A stretch of DNA of 64,000 nt from Bordetella pseudohinzii (GTDB taxonomy: Bacteria > Pseudomonadota > Gammaproteobacteria > Burkholderiales > Burkholderiaceae_B). The notes beneath the pieces are model-generated. The model saw only the letters and a list, made by a program, of their open reading frames with translations. It made no database searches and had not been told where the DNA came from. The position numbers and the translations under genes were made by a program. Location of the stretch: NCBI RefSeq assembly GCF_000657795.2, contig NZ_JHEP02000019.1:1-64000 (forward strand), read 5' to 3'. Every line of letters begins with the position of its first letter. Position 1 is the first letter of the stretch. Of the stretch, positions 58,991 through 64,000 are shown one piece after another.

Positions 58991-59304
58991 GACGAGGCCT
59001 CCGGCGCGGCTACGGCCAGGGTCAAGCGCTGCGCCTTAGCGCGGGCGGCCTCGATCTCTTCGGTCTGCCAGAGCGAAGGGAGGTGCCGCAGCAACTTCTC
59101 GCGCAGGACTGCCGCCGTGTCGCGGTAAGCTTGAGCCTGTTGCTCCAATTCGGCGGCCCGCGCGAAATACTGATCAATCAGGGCCAGTTTTCTATGGATC
59201 GGCTGACCGACTTCGGGTAGGTACTTGACCCATGCAAGGGGGTCGGGCTGATGCTGAGAGAGGCTGGCCAGCGTTTGGCAATCGTTGTGGGTTTCGTAGC
59301 TCAT
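58987..59304 (-). CDS. Hypothetical coiled-coil-like protein, 105 aa
   Basis: Soluble. A DPLAWVKYLPEVGQPIHRKLALID segment precedes an alanine-rich coiled coil (FARAAELEQQAQAYRDTAAVLREKLL). No domain recognised. Coupled to the next minus-strand gene and downstream of the large ParB-like gene, in what is probably the leading region for transfer. Confidence 0.65.
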   Translation of the reverse strand: MSYETHNDCQTLASLSQHQPDPLAWVKYLPEVGQPIHRKLALIDQYFARAAELEQQAQAYRDTAAVLREKLLRHLPSLWQTEEIEAARAKAQRLTLAVAAPEASS

Positions 59305-59368
59305 GATGATGATGAATTCTCCGGCAGCGGGGCGAGACGGGGGGCTGACGCCACCCGTCTCGTTGGGA

Positions 59369-61336
59369 TTAGTCGTCGGCGCGAGCCGTAGTGCTGTCCA
59401 ACGTGCGCAGCGGTTCGGGCAACCAGCGCCGGCCAGCCAACAGGGTTTCAGCCTGGGCAGCGGCTTCGCCCTTCTTCATCTTTGCCAGCGGCGCGGCGCT
59501 GGCCTCATCAACAGCCTCGGCCACTACCTTGACGATCTGGTCCTTGTTGACGGCATCGAAGTAGCTGGCGCGGGTGGGAGCCCACCAGTTGGCCATGTCG
59601 ATTTCCATGACACTGGTCAGGTGGTGCAACTGACCGGTTTGCAGGCCTCCGTTGCCGTCCTTGCTGGTCACGGTCTGCGCGAGCAACAGGGCGAGCAGCT
59701 GCAACAGCTCGTCTTGAGGCTGGCCCAGCAGGGCTTCCAGAAGTTCCTCTGCCGACTTATCGGCCAAAAGTCCGTCCCAACGGGCCAACTTCTCATTGAG
59801 GGATTGGCGGGCCGGTGAGTCTTCGACGCTCTGGTCGCAGGTTTTCAGAGTGTAGGCTGCGCTGGATGCACTGACGTTGAAATACCGGTGCTTGGGATGG
59901 ATGTAGTGCGTGCGGACGACCTGGCCAATCATCTGCGTGAGCATGAGGCACAGGGCAAGATTCGGTCGGACGGCGATTTCAGCTGCCACGGCGACGGCAT
60001 GTTGCGCGGCAAGCCGTTCGATGAGGGCCTGCGAATGGGCCGGGCGCGTGACCGGCGCGGGCAGGGTCATCGGGTTATCCTGGTTGGCGTCAGCACCGCT
60101 CGATGCGGCCACCTGAGCAGCCGCCACGCGGTCTTCGCGCCGGATCAGCCCCTGATGCGAGACCAGTTCACCACGCGAAGACAGCGTGAGGATACAACCC
60201 GCGATCTTTCTATGCTCCGGGTCGTAGACCAGAAGGGATTTTTCCGCTACCTCGATGTCGTCTTCCAGCTTGTCGATGGCTTCAAACAAGTCATCTTCAT
60301 CGGAACACTCATACTCGTCCTGCCCTTGCAGTTCGTTCAGGGCGCGGCGCTTCGTTTCCAGCTGCGTCTGCAGGTCGGCCAATAGCTTAGCTTCCTTCTT
60401 GTTCGGCTCTCGGCGAACGCGACCGATTTCACCATAGTGGCGCATTTCATCATGGCTCAGCTGAGCCCGACACTCGAGCCAGGCCCAGCCTTCATCCTGC
60501 AGGGCCTTGGCGAGCTTGCTACGTTGCATCTTCTCGATGGCCAGCGTCTGAGCCAGGGCCGGATCAGCCAGGAAAACGCCTTCATTACCCTGCGTGAAAA
60601 GATCTCGACGCACGCTGCCGCCCGCCTTCTCGTAAGCCTGCACGGTCAGATACCGCACGACGGGCGCGGTCGCAGGCAGTTCCTTTTCAGCGAGCATCTG
60701 ACGGATAGCGTAGATAGGCGCATAGTGATGTTTGGTGGCCTTATACGCGGCGATCTGCCGCTCATGGTCGGCTACTCCGGCCAGGGCCTGGGCGATGTCC
60801 AACGAGATCTTTTCTTCGCGGAGCAGTTCCAGCAGCGACGGCGCCAAGTCGGCCAGAGCCAGCATTTTTTTGACGGCCAGCACGGCAACACCGTGGGCGG
60901 TGGCGATCGCGTCAGGTGTCCAGCCTTCGGCGTGCAGTCGACCATAGGCCCCGATCAGGTCTGCCACATGCATGTCTTCGCGGGCGTCGTTTTCGATAAG
61001 GCTGGCGTGGTGCGCCTTGTCGGCGGGGATAATGAGGCACGGGACAGGGAAATCGGCCTGGACATCGCCATTCGCGTGCAGCAGCTGCAGGGCCTGCAAG
61101 CGCCGCCCGCCAGCGCAAACCTCGAACATGCCGTTATCGGCTTGCACGACAACGAGATTCTGCAGCAGCGCGCCCAGCGCCTTAATGGTCGCCGCCAATT
61201 GCTCAATGGTGATCTTCTTGCCAGCCTTGCTCTTGCGGGCTTGGTAGGCCTCGGACAGGACCAGTTTCGACAGAGCGATGTCATTGCGGGTTGCAGCGGC
61301 CTTGATGGCAGCGATTTCGGTGGCGTTATGCATCAT
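59369..61336 (-). CDS. Large ParB-like protein of the leading region
   Basis: 655 residues. The N-terminal ParB/Srx domain contains FEVCAGGRRLQALQLL near residue 75 and an IENDAREDMHVADLIGAY helix, then a HTH region (WTPDAIATAHGVAVLAVKKML). The long C-terminal part has coiled-coil and alanine-rich helical blocks. Such large ParB-like proteins occur in leading regions and integrative elements apart from parA. The true centromere protein here is more likely the 346-aa ParB at 5.3 kb. An iteron lies 20 bases upstream of its start. Confidence 0.82.
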   Translation of the reverse strand: MMHNATEIAAIKAAATRNDIALSKLVLSEAYQARKSKAGKKITIEQLAATIKALGALLQNLVVVQADNGMFEVCAGGRRLQALQLLHANGDVQADFPVPCLIIPADKAHHASLIENDAREDMHVADLIGAYGRLHAEGWTPDAIATAHGVAVLAVKKMLALADLAPSLLELLREEKISLDIAQALAGVADHERQIAAYKATKHHYAPIYAIRQMLAEKELPATAPVVRYLTVQAYEKAGGSVRRDLFTQGNEGVFLADPALAQTLAIEKMQRSKLAKALQDEGWAWLECRAQLSHDEMRHYGEIGRVRREPNKKEAKLLADLQTQLETKRRALNELQGQDEYECSDEDDLFEAIDKLEDDIEVAEKSLLVYDPEHRKIAGCILTLSSRGELVSHQGLIRREDRVAAAQVAASSGADANQDNPMTLPAPVTRPAHSQALIERLAAQHAVAVAAEIAVRPNLALCLMLTQMIGQVVRTHYIHPKHRYFNVSASSAAYTLKTCDQSVEDSPARQSLNEKLARWDGLLADKSAEELLEALLGQPQDELLQLLALLLAQTVTSKDGNGGLQTGQLHHLTSVMEIDMANWWAPTRASYFDAVNKDQIVKVVAEAVDEASAAPLAKMKKGEAAAQAETLLAGRRWLPEPLRTLDSTTARADD

Positions 61337-61355
61337 GATTTTGGGCTCCTTGGGT

Positions 61356-61370
61356 GTCGGTGAAATACGA
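61356..61370. repeat. Solitary iteron in the leading region
   Basis: GTCGGTGAAATACGA fits the oriV consensus perfectly and lies 20 bases ahead of the large ParB-like gene, about 51 kb from oriV on the linear map. Confidence 0.7.
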
Positions 61371-61439
61371 AAGAATCAACGGGGGGAAGAGGCGGGGGTC
61401 AGGTCGATGGTGATTGCCATATTGTTTTGCTCCAGGGGA

Positions 61440-61808
61440 TCAGGCTTCGCCAATAATTGCGATTACCGCCTTAGCGTTGGCGACGATGAGGGCGTTTTCC
61501 TCCGTGACCATCGGAGCGAAGGCTGCGACCATGCTGGTAAGGGCATCGGCCAGGGCTTGGCCGTTGGTAGCAAAGAGCGCTTGCCGAGCATGCTTCTGCT
61601 GCTGGGCCAATACTGCGGCTCGTTCGTCGCCCTGCAGCTCGTAGATTGCCAGCACAGTCGGGCCGCAGTCGTTGCACCAGCCCGTGTCAAATTCATGGCC
61701 GAGTACCCATTCCTGCGTGACGAGGTCGAACGTGCTCGTGGCGTGGTAGCCGACATCAGTGCCTTGGCATTTCGTGCAGCGGTACGCATTAAGCTTGGTT
61801 GTACTCAT
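61440..61808 (-). CDS. Zinc-ribbon-like protein, 122 aa
   Basis: Starts at the ATG at 61808 with AAGGAG six bases upstream. CTKCQ near residue 12 and CNDCG near residue 46 form a likely zinc ribbon; a helical C-terminus follows. Unknown family. One gene of a minus-strand leading-region series. Confidence 0.7.
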   Translation of the reverse strand: MSTTKLNAYRCTKCQGTDVGYHATSTFDLVTQEWVLGHEFDTGWCNDCGPTVLAIYELQGDERAAVLAQQQKHARQALFATNGQALADALTSMVAAFAPMVTEENALIVANAKAVIAIIGEA

Positions 61809-61818
61809 GCTGGCTCCT

Positions 61819-62283
61819 TTACAGCTTGGCCGAGGCGGGCACGGTGGTATCCGTGGTGAGCGCGGCTGCAGCGGTGCAGACGAAAGGCTTGGGCCAGCGG
61901 CCGATCTGCAGGGCGATGTAATAGGCCGTATCGAAATAGTCTGTCGTGCCGTCGCTGCGGTCGAACCAGTCGGCAGATTTGAGGGCCTGCGTGGCTTTCT
62001 TGATAACGGGATAGACTTCGCTGGCAGCGGGAAACGCAGTTTCGACGCAATAGCTGAGGTCTGCACAACCGTCGGTGATGGGGTGGAAGTCCTGCCCGGA
62101 GCGGTGCGCCTTTTCTTGGCGAACGGCGTTCAGTTCACCGATGATGTCCATCGGAGCAGCGGTGATGGTCATCATGATTTTGTTGTGCTGGTGCACAGAA
62201 AGGGTGTATTTCCATCCCGGGGGCATGACTTTTTTCAGCTCGGCAGCAATCTGAGCCTTGGTTCGTTGATCCATATATGCCAT
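61819..62283 (-). CDS. Hypothetical plasmid protein, 154 aa
   Basis: Starts at the ATG at 62283 (AGGAG eleven bases upstream); the longer frame runs through the hairpin region and is rejected. Contains KYTLSVHQHNKIMMTIT, a strand-like element, and WFDRSDGTTDYFDTAYYIAL. No domain recognised. It is the first gene after the nested hairpin and separated by ten bases from the zinc-ribbon gene. Confidence 0.7.
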   Translation of the reverse strand: MAYMDQRTKAQIAAELKKVMPPGWKYTLSVHQHNKIMMTITAAPMDIIGELNAVRQEKAHRSGQDFHPITDGCADLSYCVETAFPAASEVYPVIKKATQALKSADWFDRSDGTTDYFDTAYYIALQIGRWPKPFVCTAAAALTTDTTVPASAKL

Positions 62284-62406
62284 GAGGTTTGTTCTCCTAG
62301 AAAGAATGGTCAGGGGGTTTAAGGGGTTCCCGCTGACCGGGCTTGAAGGGAGTTCGTCGCGTGGGTGTTTCGACTTGGTTGTGCGATGCTGTTTTCTGGT
62401 GTGGCC

Positions 62407-62568
62407 GCCGGTCTCGTGAGGTGTGTTCGTGCCGCCCTTCACCCCGGAAGCGAGGACTTCCAAGGGGGTGGGTTTGTAAAAGCCGAGGCGGCTTTTATGG
62501 AAACCCCCTTGGAAGCCGCAGTGCAGGGGTAAGGTCGGCGTATTTCGAACACACCTCACGAAACCGGC
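62407..62568. repeat. Nested long inverted repeat (possible single-strand promoter)
   Basis: Outer arms of 23 bases (62407-62429 and 62546-62568) match with one mismatch. A middle pair of 13 bases (62457-62469 with 62503-62515) and an inner pair TAAAAGCC/GGCTTTTA are perfect. The whole could fold into one long stem when single-stranded. It lies upstream of the minus-strand leading-region genes. I see no gene between 62284 and 62988. Confidence 0.8.
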
Positions 62569-62675
62569 ACGCCTGGCCACCCCCGCATCGCACGCCGAAG
62601 GCGGCCCGCGCGGCGAGCGCCCGAGGCCCGGAGGGGCCCAAATTTGCGCCGGGCTATGTCCGGCGTGGCAAGCGT

Positions 62676-62828
62676 GCCGCGAGCGCGCGCGCAGCCCCGA
62701 GGAGGGGCGGAGGCAAGAGCCGACCGGAGGGAGGGAAGCATGGAAGCCCGAATGGGGCGAGACTGGCGCAGCCAGGCTCGACGCGAAGCGCGACAGGCCG
62801 GCCCGAAGCGTCAGCGTAGGGACTTGCC
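62676..62828. repeat. Direct repeat, right copy
   Basis: Matches 1-153 with one difference. Sequence after it (from 62829) is unlike that after the left copy, and leads into SOS-type genes rather than transfer genes. Confidence 0.95.
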
Positions 62829-62988
62829 AAACTGTTTTAGATGGAGATGGGTAGGTCGCTGAAACTGACCCGGTCTACACGGCCAAGGCGGACAATTCGA
62901 CCTGGCCAGACGGACCACAGCGCGTAGGAACCCAGATTGGAACTACTATGTCTGCAAGAATGGCGCTTTGGCGGGAGGCCTAGCTGAA

Positions 62989-63669
62989 ATGTGTGGTCGC
63001 ATCGTCCAAAAGTCCGGCCCACTCGATTACGTCGAGCGCATCTTTCCCAACCCTCGTCGCCTGTTCGATGACCCCGCCGGCCGCCGCTACAACATCCCGC
63101 CCGGCACGCGCCCCATGGCACTGCATCGCCTGGCCGGCGACTTAGAGCTGGAGCGCCTGCACTGGGGCTGGCGCCCGCACAACTCCAAGTACCTCATGTC
63201 AAATGCGCGGCTGGACAAGATCCTTGCCAACGCCTGGCCGTGGAAGCTGCTCACAGCGCGCGGCCGCATCTTGGTGCCGGCGGACGGGTGGTACGAATGG
63301 AAGCCCCTGGCGGATAGGCCGAAGCCGCCCAAGCAGCCCCACTATATCCACGCGGCCGACGGCGCGCCCCTCTACTTCGCAGCCCTTAGCAACTGGCGGC
63401 CGGACGCCGAGAAGGACGAGGTCCACGGTTTCGCCATCGTCACCAACGACGCCGCCGGCGGCATGATCGACGTCCATGACCGGCGACCGGTAGCGCTGCC
63501 GCCGGATCTGGCCGCCCGCTGGATTGATCCCGACATTGAACTGGCAGAGGCCCGGGCGCTGCTGGAGAATGGTCTGCCGGAAACGGCTTTCACCTGGCAC
63601 CCAGTGCGGCAAGAGGTTGGGAACAGCAAATATCAACTGCCAGATGCCATTGATCCCATCGCTTCTTGA
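62989..63669 (+). CDS. SRAP / HMCES-YedK family DNA-crosslink protease
   Basis: 226 residues. I choose the ATG at 62989 because it places cysteine at position 2 (MCGRIVQ), the residue that forms the DNA-protein crosslink with abasic sites and must be exposed after Met removal; GGGAGG is upstream. RYNIPPGTRPM, WYEWKPL (active glutamate) and VHDRRPV (histidine) are also present, so the active site is complete. It protects abasic sites in single-stranded DNA, fitting for DNA entering by conjugation. Confidence 0.92.
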   Translation: MCGRIVQKSGPLDYVERIFPNPRRLFDDPAGRRYNIPPGTRPMALHRLAGDLELERLHWGWRPHNSKYLMSNARLDKILANAWPWKLLTARGRILVPADGWYEWKPLADRPKPPKQPHYIHAADGAPLYFAALSNWRPDAEKDEVHGFAIVTNDAAGGMIDVHDRRPVALPPDLAARWIDPDIELAEARALLENGLPETAFTWHPVRQEVGNSKYQLPDAIDPIAS

Positions 63670-63753
63670 GCGTTTGCCGCATCTCGGTTGGAAATCCCCC
63701 AAGAGGAAGTCAGGCGCAATAGATACCACAATAGGACAACTATTGAGGCTTCT

Positions 63754-63840
63754 ATGACCTTTGCACTTTCTCTCGATTTGACCGATGCCGTCACGGTCCT
63801 CGTTATCATCCTTGCTCAGCAGTGGCTCGCAAGGAAATAG
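63754..63840 (+). CDS. Possible 28-aa peptide
   Basis: A short frame with a GAG purine site nearby and a hydrophobic core (AVTVLVIILAQQWLA). It could be a membrane peptide or chance. It lies between SRAP and the LexA box. Confidence 0.3.
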   Translation: MTFALSLDLTDAVTVLVIILAQQWLARK

Positions 63841-63870
63841 GGCCACTTCACAACCGGTCCAAGGGATATA

Positions 63871-63890
63871 TACTGTACAAAATCACAGTA
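63871..63890 (+). promoter_or_regulatory. LexA (SOS) box
   Basis: TACTGTACAAAATCACAGTA matches the CTGT-N8-ACAG SOS box with flanking TA. It lies six bases ahead of the start at 63897. Confidence 0.82.
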
Positions 63891-63896
63891 TTTCCT

Positions 63897-64000
63897 ATGC
63901 CATTCCGCGACCCTCTTCCCGAAACCGAGCTGCGCGCCATCCGCGAGCGCCAGCCGTGGAACTCCGACGTGATCACCCTTTTGTGGGAGGTCAAGCGCCT
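63897..64000 (+). CDS. SOS-controlled gene, 5' part only
   Basis: The frame opens MPFRDPLPETELRAIRERQP and is cut by the window after 34 codons. I do not recognise it from so short a segment. The LexA box directly upstream shows it is damage-inducible. Confidence 0.65.
   Translation, partial: MPFRDPLPETELRAIRERQPWNSDVITLLWEVKR

Noticed and set aside
62284-62580. N-terminal extension of the 61819-62283 gene and a plus-strand frame from 62343
   Set aside because: Both are read through the nested inverted repeat; the strong AGGAG before 62283 marks the real start.

Overview
The window is the backbone of a self-transmissible plasmid or plasmid-derived element, most likely from a beta-proteobacterium of the Burkholderiales/Alcaligenaceae type. 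That host guess rests on GC-rich codon use, the relaxosome style and family resemblances, and is an inference. I see no rRNA, tRNA, CRISPR array or recognisable IS transposase. The first 153 bases recur once, with one mismatch, at 62676-62828, so the backbone is bracketed by a direct repeat. Host- or cargo-like SOS genes lie outside the right copy.

Layout. 269-5084 (minus) holds small unknown genes, a tyrosine recombinase and the type IV prepilin peptidase. 5241-7860 is the partition region: parB, parA, a ribbon-helix-helix gene and a cluster of CTTGCACCGGTGCAAG palindromes. 8280-10306 is the replication module: a RepA-type initiator, a DnaA box and 13 iterons of consensus GTCGnnGAWAkACGA. 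10457-23150 is an icmL-K-E-G-C-D-J-B / traMNOPQRTU-W-Y block that encodes a Dot/Icm-like (MPF-I) type IV secretion system. 23208-27076 is accessory: small membrane proteins, a lone FlhD-like regulator, a nucleotidyltransferase pair that may be a toxin-antitoxin system, and a nonsense-interrupted nuclease-like gene. 27413-35055 carries a lytic transglycosylase, TrbA/DotM, a TrbB thioredoxin, a DnaG-type primase, the TrbC/DotL coupling protein and a HerA-like ATPase. 35076-40529 carries an HTH protein, an orphan LPD7 protein, PilM, TraJ/DotB and TraK/IcmT. 40613-53692 (minus) holds an acyltransferase and the thin-pilus operon (traH, a traI/DotC-TcpQ fusion, pilNOPQRS, a PilT-like ATPase, pilV). 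53767-58596 is an IncP-style relaxosome: relaxase, TraJ/NikA, oriT, then divergent traK-traL-traM. 58987-62283 is probably the leading region, with a large ParB-like protein and small unknown genes. It is preceded by a nested hairpin at 62407-62568.

How it works together. TraK/TraJ/TraI process oriT, TrbC/DotL couples DNA to the Dot/Icm-like channel, and the type IV thin pilus with its PilV tip aids mating contact, as in R64. An 18-bp palindrome close to GTATCAT-N4-ATGATAC occurs ahead of nearly every transfer transcription unit and overlaps the apparent -10 box. This suggests one plasmid-encoded repressor controls transfer, pilus and accessory genes.

Most unusual points: two paralogous small genes nested out of frame inside the relaxase gene; fusion of the secretion protein DotC to the pilus protein TcpQ/PilL; a TraX/IcmV-like domain fused to TraY/DotA; G9 tracts inside pilV and traU; and replication or partition sites far from their cognate genes.
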